Virus record (IMG/VR): IMGVR_UViG_3300027985_000579
Coordinates: 1-46,400 of that record
Source: a virus
Reading direction: 5' to 3' (one strand)
Length of the DNA: 46,400 nt
Positions 6,632 to 15,577 of the stretch are shown in pieces. The notes under the pieces were generated by a model that saw nothing but the letters and a program-made list of their open reading frames with translations, made no database searches and was not told the origin of the DNA. The position numbers and the translations under genes were made by a program. The stretch's first letter is position 1. Every line of letters begins with the position of its first letter.

Positions 6632-8725
6632 ATGACTCTCGTAACGAAGACCACGTTCAACGGCGGTGAACTGGCCCCGACCGTTTCGTTTCGCTCGGAT
6701 CAGTCGAAGTACAACACGGGCGTCGAGATCATGCGCAATGCCCTCCCTCTCACCCAAGGTCCCTATGTCCGCCGCCCCGGGCTTGAATTTACGTCACTTA
6801 CAAAAAACACCGGTAACAAGGTGCGGTTGATTCCGTTCATTTTTAACCGGGAGCAGGCATACGTTCTGGAGTTTGGTCACAACTACATCCGCATCCTCAA
6901 GAACGGTGCGTATCTTCTTGATGGAAGTGACGCGGTTATCGAAATCGCCACCACTTACACCGAAGATGAAATTTTTGATATTCATTATGCTCAGTCTGCC
7001 GACGTGTTGTTTCTGGCTCACCAGGGTCACTTTCCGGCTAGATTCGAGCGTTATAGTGAAGTAAGCTGGCAACTTGTCGATATGATCGTCGGGAGTACAC
7101 AAGACCCTCCTGCCGCACCCACCGGTGCTGTTTCTGGTGGAACGGGGCGCAACTATGGTTACGTCGTTACTGCGGTCAACGACGAGACCAACGAAGAGTC
7201 GATTGCATCGGCCGCAACGATTGTCAGCGCAAACAGCGTGTTGGACACCAGCAATTTTGTCACCCTGACCTGGGCTGAAGTTTCAGGATCAACACTCTAT
7301 AACGTGTACAAAGACCGGGAAGAATCCGGGGTATATGGATACGTGGGGAGTTCATCCCCCGTGAGCGGAACATGTAAGCTGGTTGATCGAGGTCTCGTTC
7401 CTTCATCCGATGATCGGCCCCCGAGTGCGAGAAATCCTTTCGATGGCGCTGGGAACTACCCTTCAACGGTGACGTTCCACGATCAACGTCTGGGGTTCGC
7501 TGGTACGGCGAACAAACCCCAGACCGTGTATTTGAGCCAGTCTGCAAATTTCAATAATTTCAACGTCTCAGTCCCCGCCCAGGACGATGACGCGGTGACG
7601 TTGACTCTCGCGTCCGGTCTCATCAATCGCATCGTGTGGATGTATGGGGCCAAGAAACTTCAAGTGGGGACCATCGGAGGAGAATGGGCGATCAGCGGAG
7701 TGGACGACGGCCCGATCACCCCTGATTCGATCGTGGCGGACAACAACGGGTCTCTCGGTTCGCTTGGTTTACGACCGATCTACATCAATGGTATGACCAT
7801 GTTCGTTCAGGCCGATGGTCATACGATCCGAGAATTGCGCTACGATTACGTGTCTGACGCGTATATTCCGCGAGATCAGATCGTGTACGCTGAACATCTG
7901 TTGTCCGGGCGCACCATTGTCGATTGGGCATACCAAAAATCACCGTATTCGGTCATTTGGTGCGTTCTCGATGACGGCTCGTTCTTGGGTTACTCCTACA
8001 ACATCGAGCACGAGGTCGCCGCGTGGAGCCGCCACGATACGGACGGGCTCGTGGAGTCCGTTGCTGTCGTCCCTTACTCCACTTGGGATGATGTGTATTT
8101 CGTCGTGAACCGCGAAGGGGTTCGTTTCATCGAGCGCATGCGTCCCTACGACATCCGTCAGGATGTGAGCGATGTGTTTATGGTGGACAGCGGTGCGACC
8201 GTCACTGGTACGGGGATTACGAAAGTCACGGGTTTGAGCCACCTGGAAGGCAAGACCGTGACCATGCTCCTGGACGGGAACGTGTGGCCCGATCAAGTCG
8301 TGGAAGACGGAGAGATCACCCTCCCTCGGGCCGCTGACAAGGTGACGTTGGGACTGCGGTTTACGTCCGACTTGGTTCCGCTGCCTGCCGAGGCTGCGCC
8401 CGGCCAGGGCGTCACGACTATGTTGGTTGACCGGACCATCAATTCCATGAGAGTCTTTTTCTACCGCAGCGTTGGCGGCAAATGGGGCATCCCCACCAGA
8501 AACGAAGACGGGGACATTGACCTTACGGCGGAGCACAAGTTGTACGAGATCATCCCTCGCAAGGGCTACCAGTTCAACGAGCGACTGCCGTTGTTCACCG
8601 GCGTGAAAAAACTACCTCAGCCGGGTAACAGCGGGCCGCGAGTCACCGTGTTGATCCGTCAATCCGACCCGTTGCCGATGAACATCTTCGCGCTGACCAT
8701 GAACCTCGAAATGGGGCAAAAGTAA
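6632..8725 (+). CDS. Tail tubular protein B / nozzle protein
   Basis: This 697-residue protein opens with TTFNGGELAPTVSFRSDQSKYNTGVEIMRNALPLTQGPYVRRPG (given here in parts), the well-known start of podovirus tail-tube B/stabilisation proteins (F-N-x-GELsP, N-x-x-x-x-p-x-G-x-xx-RPG). Domains in order: a WD-like beta-propeller region in the N-terminal half, an inserted fibronectin-like segment (about residues 155-245), the remaining propeller, and a GLSHLEGKTVTMLLDG beta domain (about 535-550). It forms the tail tip. ATG at 6632, 7 bases after the previous stop. Confidence 0.88.
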   Translation: MTLVTKTTFNGGELAPTVSFRSDQSKYNTGVEIMRNALPLTQGPYVRRPGLEFTSLTKNTGNKVRLIPFIFNREQAYVLEFGHNYIRILKNGAYLLDGSDAVIEIATTYTEDEIFDIHYAQSADVLFLAHQGHFPARFERYSEVSWQLVDMIVGSTQDPPAAPTGAVSGGTGRNYGYVVTAVNDETNEESIASAATIVSANSVLDTSNFVTLTWAEVSGSTLYNVYKDREESGVYGYVGSSSPVSGTCKLVDRGLVPSSDDRPPSARNPFDGAGNYPSTVTFHDQRLGFAGTANKPQTVYLSQSANFNNFNVSVPAQDDDAVTLTLASGLINRIVWMYGAKKLQVGTIGGEWAISGVDDGPITPDSIVADNNGSLGSLGLRPIYINGMTMFVQADGHTIRELRYDYVSDAYIPRDQIVYAEHLLSGRTIVDWAYQKSPYSVIWCVLDDGSFLGYSYNIEHEVAAWSRHDTDGLVESVAVVPYSTWDDVYFVVNREGVRFIERMRPYDIRQDVSDVFMVDSGATVTGTGITKVTGLSHLEGKTVTMLLDGNVWPDQVVEDGEITLPRAADKVTLGLRFTSDLVPLPAEAAPGQGVTTMLVDRTINSMRVFFYRSVGGKWGIPTRNEDGDIDLTAEHKLYEIIPRKGYQFNERLPLFTGVKKLPQPGNSGPRVTVLIRQSDPLPMNIFALTMNLEMGQK
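8225..8263 (+). repeat. 39-bp direct repeat, copy 2 (see 5758-5796)
   Basis: Exact copy of the sequence at 5758-5796, here in the tail-tube B gene, where a GL-x-HLEG-x-x-V motif is common in phage tail proteins. This is presumably the donor copy. Confidence 0.95.
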
Positions 8726-9255
8726 TGTGGCAGTATTGGGTTGCCAAAGGTGTACAGGACACAGCGAAAATCTACGGTACGATCGCCAGCGATAACCGGC
8801 AGCGTGCAGCGTCTAGTGCGCAGGCGTCCACGCTGGAGAACAACGCGATCTTGGCCGACTTTGAGGCCCAACAGGCTGTAGACCTCGGTGTTCTCAATAT
8901 CCGTCGATTCAAAAAGCAGATCGCCCAGACTCAAGCCAGTACCAGAGTAAGGGCTGCTTCCAGTGGCATCGTGGTGAACGAGGGGTCGGCCCTGGATGTC
9001 CTCGTGAGCAACGCCGGTGAGGCCGCCCGCGAGGAGTCGATCATGCGCTACCAGACGAACCTCCAGGCGTTCAACAAAACAGTCGAGGCCAACAACAACC
9101 GCTATCAGGCCGCGATCGTCCGTGCGTCCGCACCCTCGGGCCTGGATACCGCGATCAGTGTCCTCGGCACCATCGCTGGCGCTGTTGCGTCCGCGTCTAG
9201 CAGTGGCGGCGGCGGTGTCACACAGCTTGAGGGCGGCGTGCAGTACGCCGGGTAA
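8725..9255 (+). CDS. Internal virion protein, small (T7 gp14-like position)
   Basis: The 176-residue protein starts on the last base of the tail-tube stop codon. It is largely alpha-helical (Ala/Gln-rich coiled segments, residues 20-125: NNAILADFEAQQAVDLGVLN, RFKKQIAQTQASTRVRAASSG) with a glycine-serine rich C-terminus. Size, composition and position directly after tail tube B correspond to the smallest of the three or four ejection proteins of T7-like phages, which leave the virion ahead of the DNA and help span the cell envelope. Confidence 0.7.
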   Translation: MWQYWVAKGVQDTAKIYGTIASDNRQRAASSAQASTLENNAILADFEAQQAVDLGVLNIRRFKKQIAQTQASTRVRAASSGIVVNEGSALDVLVSNAGEAAREESIMRYQTNLQAFNKTVEANNNRYQAAIVRASAPSGLDTAISVLGTIAGAVASASSSGGGGVTQLEGGVQYAG

Positions 9256-9266
9256 AGGAGAGGCAC

Positions 9267-11636
9267 ATGGCGCTCAGTTTGGGCAAATATATCGCCACCG
9301 GTCTCGTGAGTGGCGGCGAAGTCGCCAGACAGATTGTTCCGTCGCAGGGAGAACTCATCGGCGCATCCGGTCAGACCGACATCCGATTGGCCGAAGCTAC
9401 CGGTGCAGTGTCCGGCGAACTGGCCGAAAAGTACAAGGCTGAGGAAGAGGCGAAGATCAAAGCCGACAACGCGGCGTTCGTCATGGATCGTGTGACCGCG
9501 TTCGAGGACGAGACTCGCACCCAGCAGAACACGTACCTGGAGCGCCTGGGCAAGAACGCTGACGGCATCGACCGCGAGGCCACGGGGTTCGCCAGTGAAG
9601 CAACCGAGCGGGCCTTGGACGGGGTTACGGACGAGCGTGTGCGTGTCGCGATCATCGACCAGTTGAGCAGCCGACGCCGGTCCTTCCTCAACACGATCGA
9701 CAACCACTCGCGCACTCAACGGCTGGCGTCGTTCCGTAACACGCAGGTCGCCCGACAGACCGGTCTCCAGCAGGACTTTCTCAGTACGGGTACGCCTGAG
9801 GAAGAAGCCGAGGTCATCCGCAACCTCTCGCTGACTACGCAGTCCTTGGGGTTGGCACAGGGCCGGTCGCCCGAGGAGATCGAGATCGACTTGGCCGGGC
9901 AGGTGTCCAAGGTCACGAGTTCCAAAGCCGTGACCATCGCTGGCACTGACCCTCAGGCCGCGCTCAACTACTACAACGAGCACGAGGCGTCGATCCTTCC
10001 CTTGGACCGGGCCGGGCTCCGAGACCGCATTCAAGGGAAGATCGACGAGCAGCAGCGCAAGGTCGAGAAGGCACGCAAGGATAAGCGGGCCGAGTTGGTG
10101 GGCGGGCTCGACGACGCCTATACCTACATGATCGAGACCGGCGACGCGGCCAACATGCAGAATATCTCAACGTCCCTTCGCGCCATGGGCTTCGACGACG
10201 ACGCCAGCGATGTGGAACTCCAGGTCCGGGCCGGGTCCATGGCCTACAACATCGTGAGCCAGGATCAGTCCGAGGCGTTTACTGCCCGGCTCCAGAATGC
10301 TCAAGCGGCATTCCCTGTTCACGGTGTGGAAAATGCCGCCGACATCGTGAAGGCCCGGGACATGGCGACCCAGGCGATCGCCAAGCAGGCCAAGGCGTTT
10401 CAGGCCGACCCCGCCGGGTATGTGGACGCCAGTATCCCGGGCGCGATCAACGGTCCCTCGCGCATCCGGGCCCGGTTGGAACGCCAGCGCGAGTTGGGCG
10501 ACGGGCTCAACTACTCGCCCACGGCCCTTACGTTGAACGAGAAGAAGGCATTCGCCAACAAATGGAACGAGTTGGAGTCGGCCCGCGACAAGCTGGACTT
10601 CGCCGTAAGCTTGGAGGCCGAGTACGGCGACTTTACCCCGCAGGTCTACAAAGAGGCGGGGTTCCCGGTCGGGGCCATGGCCGCCGCTGATTTGGTCAAG
10701 ACCAACTTCACCAGTGAGGCCGACGCAGAGTTGCTGTTGGCCGCGTCCACGCTCAAGCCTGACGAGATTCCTACGCGGCCCGACCTCAGCCGCGCCACCG
10801 TGCAGTCCGCCGTGCAGGACTCCCAGGTGTTCGGCGTGTACACCCATCTTGCGGCCCTGGCCGGTGCGGACGTGACGCTCCAGCGCACGGTGCAGGGGCT
10901 CCAGGCCGCGTTGAGCAACGCCGTGCTCCTGTCCGGCGACCCGGACAAGGCATCCATGCTCGACAACTTCTACGGCGTCATCAACGACGACGAGTACGTG
11001 CTGACCTACGACAAGCAGCGCGTTCAGGACAACAAGCTGGAGGACGCCCTGGCCGCCCGCAAGCAATCCGCCAGGGCCTCGGTCGTTGGCGTTACCGATC
11101 CCAACAACCTCGTGTCCCGTCTGTTCGGGTCGTCCTACGACAATGCCACCGCGTGGATCAACGCGCCGGACGGCAACGGGTGGGTCCTCTTCAACAAGGG
11201 GTCGCAGACCATCGTGTCGGATCAGCAGGGCAATACCGTTCGTGTGACCGTGGACGACGTGAACGCCTACGTGCCCCGGGGGGACCCGTTTGACTATACG
11301 GGCGAGGCGTCGTTCATCGGCGGCACAGGGGAGCCCACGGGTTTCGGCAATAGGGCGGACGGGACGGAGAAAGGCAACGGGTTCTTCGGCACCCTGACCC
11401 GGTCCGATGGTGGAATCTCCACCGAGCTTTCCGTGGGAGTGGAGTTCGATGGTGTTGAGACCGAAATTCCCCTGCTCGTTCCCACGCTCACTTCCTCGGA
11501 AATCGACTCGTTGCTCGAAGGGGACGAGCCGACTGACGCGATCATGCGTAAGGCCGTGAAGCACGCACAGGATCGCATCGCGGACGGCAAGAGTCCTTTT
11601 GCCCAGGCCGGTGAACAGCAGCGGAGGCCGCGCTAA
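9267..11636 (+). CDS. Internal virion (ejection) protein, 789 aa
   Basis: Long helical N-terminal two thirds with heptad-like Ala/Gln/Glu/Arg segments (about residues 50-300). A C-terminal module (about 690-780), FGNRADGTEKGNGFFGTL...STELSVGV...TEIPLLVPTL, ends DRIADGKSPF. This module occurs at the ends of many podovirus internal proteins and lacks a known catalytic site. Position and size match the T7 gp15-type ejection protein. No lytic transglycosylase Glu motif was seen. ATG 9267 has AGGAGAGG upstream. Confidence 0.72.
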   Translation: MALSLGKYIATGLVSGGEVARQIVPSQGELIGASGQTDIRLAEATGAVSGELAEKYKAEEEAKIKADNAAFVMDRVTAFEDETRTQQNTYLERLGKNADGIDREATGFASEATERALDGVTDERVRVAIIDQLSSRRRSFLNTIDNHSRTQRLASFRNTQVARQTGLQQDFLSTGTPEEEAEVIRNLSLTTQSLGLAQGRSPEEIEIDLAGQVSKVTSSKAVTIAGTDPQAALNYYNEHEASILPLDRAGLRDRIQGKIDEQQRKVEKARKDKRAELVGGLDDAYTYMIETGDAANMQNISTSLRAMGFDDDASDVELQVRAGSMAYNIVSQDQSEAFTARLQNAQAAFPVHGVENAADIVKARDMATQAIAKQAKAFQADPAGYVDASIPGAINGPSRIRARLERQRELGDGLNYSPTALTLNEKKAFANKWNELESARDKLDFAVSLEAEYGDFTPQVYKEAGFPVGAMAAADLVKTNFTSEADAELLLAASTLKPDEIPTRPDLSRATVQSAVQDSQVFGVYTHLAALAGADVTLQRTVQGLQAALSNAVLLSGDPDKASMLDNFYGVINDDEYVLTYDKQRVQDNKLEDALAARKQSARASVVGVTDPNNLVSRLFGSSYDNATAWINAPDGNGWVLFNKGSQTIVSDQQGNTVRVTVDDVNAYVPRGDPFDYTGEASFIGGTGEPTGFGNRADGTEKGNGFFGTLTRSDGGISTELSVGVEFDGVETEIPLLVPTLTSSEIDSLLEGDEPTDAIMRKAVKHAQDRIADGKSPFAQAGEQQRRPR

Positions 11637-12967
11637 TGAGACTACCTTCTGGCATCCGAGTTGCAGACGAGAGGGACAGGGCGTTCGACGCCGTGGGTTA
11701 CACACCCACCCTCAGCGAGGGTCTGAGCGCCAAGGTATCCGAGGGTTTCCGGTTCACCACCACGCGGATGTTACTCGACGGTGCAGCGATCACGGCGGCA
11801 GAACGTGAGGCATACGGTTACTCCCCCACCGAGGAAGAGGGGGAGGCGTCCATGTTCGGCTTCGGCCAAGAGATCAGCCAAGCGAACATCCGTGAGGCCA
11901 AGGCCAAGTTTCTCACGCCCGACGAATACCGACAGAGCAAGTATTTCCGCGAGGGCGTGGAGTGGGAGGAAGGGTACACCGAACAGCGTGCCCGCATCCT
12001 GGCCGAGAACTACGACCAGCGCCGGTACATCGACGATATCATCCAGCGCCGTGACCGCGTGGCCGGTGTCGGTGAGAGGGTGCTCGGTTTCGGCGCGTCC
12101 CTCCTCGGCAGTCTCCCGGACCCCGTGAACCTCGTGCCCTTCACCAGTGGGTTAAAGGCCGGGTCCTTGGTCGGAAAGGTCGGGCTCGGCGTGGCCGAGG
12201 GCATCGGTGGTACACTCCTGGCCGATGCGCTGGTCCTGCCGGACCTCAAGCGCCAGGGTGAAGACGTAGGCATGGCCGACCTCGTGGCCGACCTCGTGGC
12301 CGGGGCGGTCCTGGGCGGGGCCATGGGGGCATTCGGCCATGGTGTGCGCAAAGGCCTTGACGCCCTGGCCGAGCGTCGCCGCCCTCACGTGGACGCGGCC
12401 GTGCGCGAGGCGGCCAGGGCCATGGACGCGCCCCACATCGAGGCCGTGCTGCGGGATGCGCCCGAGGGCTTCAACGACTTGCTGGCTTCCAGGTACTGGA
12501 CCGGTGAGGCGGGTGGCAGGGCTATGACCCCCGAGGAACTGATCGAGGCCAAGTACGGTTCTCGTTTCGAGATCACGGGGCAGGACCGTGCCGACCTGTA
12601 CGCGGCCATGGAGAAGGCCATCGCGGATGTGGCCGATGGCCGGGATGTGGACGTGACGGAAGTTTTGCGTAACAGCCCGATCTATGAGAAGCTCCCCCCT
12701 GAGGCCAGGACGATGATCGACCAGGGCCGGTTCACCACTGACCCCGAGGTATCCGCCGCCGAGCGGTTGGCCGAGCAGGGGCCGGACGATGTGCCGGTAG
12801 AACAGGTCGAGCTTGACGAGGTTCAGCGCTTGAGGGACGAGGGTCTGGTCGACCCCGAGGATGACCTGCGGTTGGCAGAAGCGCAGGAAGTCGAAGCGAA
12901 AATTGATGCAGCGGAGGAAGCGGGATTGAGCGCGATTGAATGCATTGCGGGAGTGATCAATGGCTAA
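11636..12967 (+). CDS. Internal virion protein, 443 aa
   Basis: Starts on the last base of the previous stop codon (TAATG). The N-terminal 140 residues are charged and helical. A glycine/alanine-rich hydrophobic region follows (about residues 143-236: LGFGASLLGSLPDPVNLVPF, then VADLVAGAVLGGAMGAFGHG) that could insert in a membrane. The C-terminus is strongly acidic. This composition suits an ejected protein helping to form the trans-envelope channel. No enzymatic motif is visible. The 3' end overlaps the next gene by 8 bases. Confidence 0.65.
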   Translation: MRLPSGIRVADERDRAFDAVGYTPTLSEGLSAKVSEGFRFTTTRMLLDGAAITAAEREAYGYSPTEEEGEASMFGFGQEISQANIREAKAKFLTPDEYRQSKYFREGVEWEEGYTEQRARILAENYDQRRYIDDIIQRRDRVAGVGERVLGFGASLLGSLPDPVNLVPFTSGLKAGSLVGKVGLGVAEGIGGTLLADALVLPDLKRQGEDVGMADLVADLVAGAVLGGAMGAFGHGVRKGLDALAERRRPHVDAAVREAARAMDAPHIEAVLRDAPEGFNDLLASRYWTGEAGGRAMTPEELIEAKYGSRFEITGQDRADLYAAMEKAIADVADGRDVDVTEVLRNSPIYEKLPPEARTMIDQGRFTTDPEVSAAERLAEQGPDDVPVEQVELDEVQRLRDEGLVDPEDDLRLAEAQEVEAKIDAAEEAGLSAIECIAGVING

Positions 12968-15566
12968 CACGAGAAGCGACTGCATCCAAGCCGTTGTGGC
13001 CTCGGGCCTGGATGTGAGGGACGCCACCGACATCGTGGACGGCATCCTCGCGGACAAGGCCCGACTCGAAGCCCAGACCAATTTGACCAACCCGACCCAG
13101 CAGTTGACCGAGAGTTTCACCAAGCAGATGGATCAGGCCCGGCGCAGCGCGGCGTTGCAGCGCCGCCACGCCTCGATCAACATCATCAAGCGGGATCAAC
13201 TGGACAAGTTCCTCACGCAGGTCAAATACGAGGGCTTCACGCTCCTTGACGGACTCGAAGCGCAGATGGTGGGCTCGGTCAAGGACTTCACCGGGGCGCG
13301 GCAGTCGGCCATGTCCCGGCGCTGGGGCATCCTCAATTCGTGGATCGGCCCCATGGTCAACGACCTGGAAGCCATCGACGGTGCGCTCCCCCTGCTCCGC
13401 AGCGACATGGAGTTCAGCTATCAGGTCATGCGCGAAATGCGTGACCCCGGCAGCACGGGCGACAAGGTGGCCCGCGAAGTGGCGCAGGTCTTCTCGGACT
13501 ACAGCGAGGTTGCCCGCCAGCGTCTGAACAACGCGGGCGCGGACATCGGCAAGCTAGACAACTGGAGTCCGCAGAGTCACGACCCCATTCTGCTTTTGTC
13601 CAAAGAACGCGGGGGGATGGACGCCTGGGTCAACTACATGACCGAGCACCTGGACTTGGAGCGTTCGTTCCCCGAGATCGCCAACGACACCGAGTCCGTG
13701 AAGCGTGCCCTGCGCGACACGTTCCTCAACATCACCACCGGGCGCAAGGCAGGGGCCATTGGTCCCTCGGACGGCCGTGTGGTTGCCGGGCCGCGCAACC
13801 TCGCGAACCGCCTGGGCAAAGAACGTGTGTTGCACTTCAAGGACGCTGACTCGGCCGTGGACTACCACCGGCAGTACGGCAAAGGTAACATCGTCAACGC
13901 CATGTTCCTCAACTTGGAGTTCTCGGCCCGGCAGGCGTCGTTGCTTGAGACGTTCGGTCCCAACCCCGAGTTGATGATTAAATCGATCATCAAGAAGGAG
14001 ATCAACGACATCGGGGCCAATGGCGACTTTTCGCCCGAGGAGAAGCGTAAGGCGATCTCCGCGTTGACCAGCGCCTGGAAGGACGGCACCGTGACCTCGG
14101 GCAAGCTGGCCCGGTGGTACACGGAGTTGAACGGCGAGACCTACAGCGCCGTCAACCAGAAGGCCGCCCGCGTGGGCTCAACGGTCCGGGGGCTACAGTC
14201 CCTTACGAAGCTGGGCGGGGCCACCCTGTCGGCCATTGCCGACGTGCCGGTCAAGGCCACGGCGATTCGCCACCGTGGGAACAACCTGTTTCAGTCGTGG
14301 AACAAGGCCGTGTTCGGCACGCTCTTTGAAGGGCGCACCAGCGAAGAGAAGAAGATGATCGCCCGGCAACTCGGAGCGTTCATCGACGGAACGATGCAGG
14401 AAATCAACTCCCGCTTCTGCGCCACCGACCATTTCAGCGGGGCCATGTCGAACGCGATGAACAAGTTCTTCAAGTGGTCGGGTTTGACCGGATGGACTGA
14501 GGCGCACAAGGCCGGGTTTATCTACGGTTTGGCGAACGACCTGGGCGAGAATGCTGCTCACAGTCTAGCCGACATGAATCAGCACCTTGCCGCCGTCCTG
14601 CGCCGCCACGGTGTGGATGACACGCAATGGGACGCGATCCGCCACATGGTGGAGAAGATGCCGGACGGTCGGCAGTCCATCGTGCCCGAGCGTGCCCATC
14701 TGATCCCCGAGTCCGCCCTGGTCAACCTGTTGCCCGAGAACATGCGGTCCACCATCACCCCCAAGGGCAAGAACAAGGCCAAGTACCGGGCCGCCCGACG
14801 TAGCGCAATCGACCGTGCCCGTCACGACCTCGAATCGCGGGTCATGGGCCTGTACGCGGACGAATGCCGATATGCAATTATCGAGCCCGACGACCGCACC
14901 CGGGCGGCCCTGGTGTGGGGCACGCGGCCGGGGACGTGGGCGGGTGAGACCATTCGACTCCTTATGCAGTTCAAGAGCTTCCCCATCACCTACGCCAACC
15001 GCGTGTTGCGTGAGGGGCGTTGGAAAAAGGCGGGTGAACGCGGCTTCCAGGCCAACACCATGGGGCTCACGCACTTCGTTACGGCCATGTGGACGTTCGG
15101 CTACTTGAGCATGACGGCCAAGGACTTGTCGAAGGGCCGGGAGCCGAAGAACCCCGAGAAGTGGGAGACGTGGGTTGCAGCACTCTTGCAGTCCGGCGGC
15201 GCTGGCATCTATGGCGATCTGCTGTTCGCCAAGGTCAACCGGGCGGGCAATTCCTTGGCCGGGACCTTGGCTGGTCCCACCGTGGGCACCGCTGACCGCG
15301 CGTTCCGTGTGGTACAGAACTTCATTCATGGTGACGTGGAGGACGCTGGGGCCGACGCGCTGCGATTCGCCATGGACAACACACCGCTTCTCAATCTATG
15401 GTACACCCGTGCGGCGGCGGATTACCTTCTCCTTTTTCATCTGCGTGAAATGCTCTCGCCCGGTTCCCTGCGCCGCACGGAACGCACACTCAAACGCGAG
15501 TACGATCAAGAGTATATCGTTCCCCCGTCCAGCGTTATCAAGCGCGGAGGCTTCGGGTACAAGTAA
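12960..15566 (+). CDS. Largest internal virion (ejection) protein, 868 aa
   Basis: This is the largest gene product in the window (868 aa) and the last of four internal proteins, the position of T7 gp16. It is mostly helical, with basic patches (ARRSAALQRRHASINIIKRD about residues 60-80; GKNKAKYRAARRSAIDRARH about 605-625) and a C-terminal membrane-active looking segment (WVAALLQSGGAGIYGDLLFA, about 740-760). A peptidoglycan-cleaving SLT domain, present at the N-terminus of T7 gp16, was not recognised here, so that activity may be missing or very diverged. Confidence 0.7.
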   Translation: MANTRSDCIQAVVASGLDVRDATDIVDGILADKARLEAQTNLTNPTQQLTESFTKQMDQARRSAALQRRHASINIIKRDQLDKFLTQVKYEGFTLLDGLEAQMVGSVKDFTGARQSAMSRRWGILNSWIGPMVNDLEAIDGALPLLRSDMEFSYQVMREMRDPGSTGDKVAREVAQVFSDYSEVARQRLNNAGADIGKLDNWSPQSHDPILLLSKERGGMDAWVNYMTEHLDLERSFPEIANDTESVKRALRDTFLNITTGRKAGAIGPSDGRVVAGPRNLANRLGKERVLHFKDADSAVDYHRQYGKGNIVNAMFLNLEFSARQASLLETFGPNPELMIKSIIKKEINDIGANGDFSPEEKRKAISALTSAWKDGTVTSGKLARWYTELNGETYSAVNQKAARVGSTVRGLQSLTKLGGATLSAIADVPVKATAIRHRGNNLFQSWNKAVFGTLFEGRTSEEKKMIARQLGAFIDGTMQEINSRFCATDHFSGAMSNAMNKFFKWSGLTGWTEAHKAGFIYGLANDLGENAAHSLADMNQHLAAVLRRHGVDDTQWDAIRHMVEKMPDGRQSIVPERAHLIPESALVNLLPENMRSTITPKGKNKAKYRAARRSAIDRARHDLESRVMGLYADECRYAIIEPDDRTRAALVWGTRPGTWAGETIRLLMQFKSFPITYANRVLREGRWKKAGERGFQANTMGLTHFVTAMWTFGYLSMTAKDLSKGREPKNPEKWETWVAALLQSGGAGIYGDLLFAKVNRAGNSLAGTLAGPTVGTADRAFRVVQNFIHGDVEDAGADALRFAMDNTPLLNLWYTRAAADYLLLFHLREMLSPGSLRRTERTLKREYDQEYIVPPSSVIKRGGFGYK

Positions 15567-15577
15567 AGGAGCAATAA

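Noticed and set aside
10167-11705. Leftward ORF of 512 codons opposite the 789-aa internal protein
   Set aside because: Antisense shadow frame with no SD, no domain pattern, and crossing several rightward gene boundaries.
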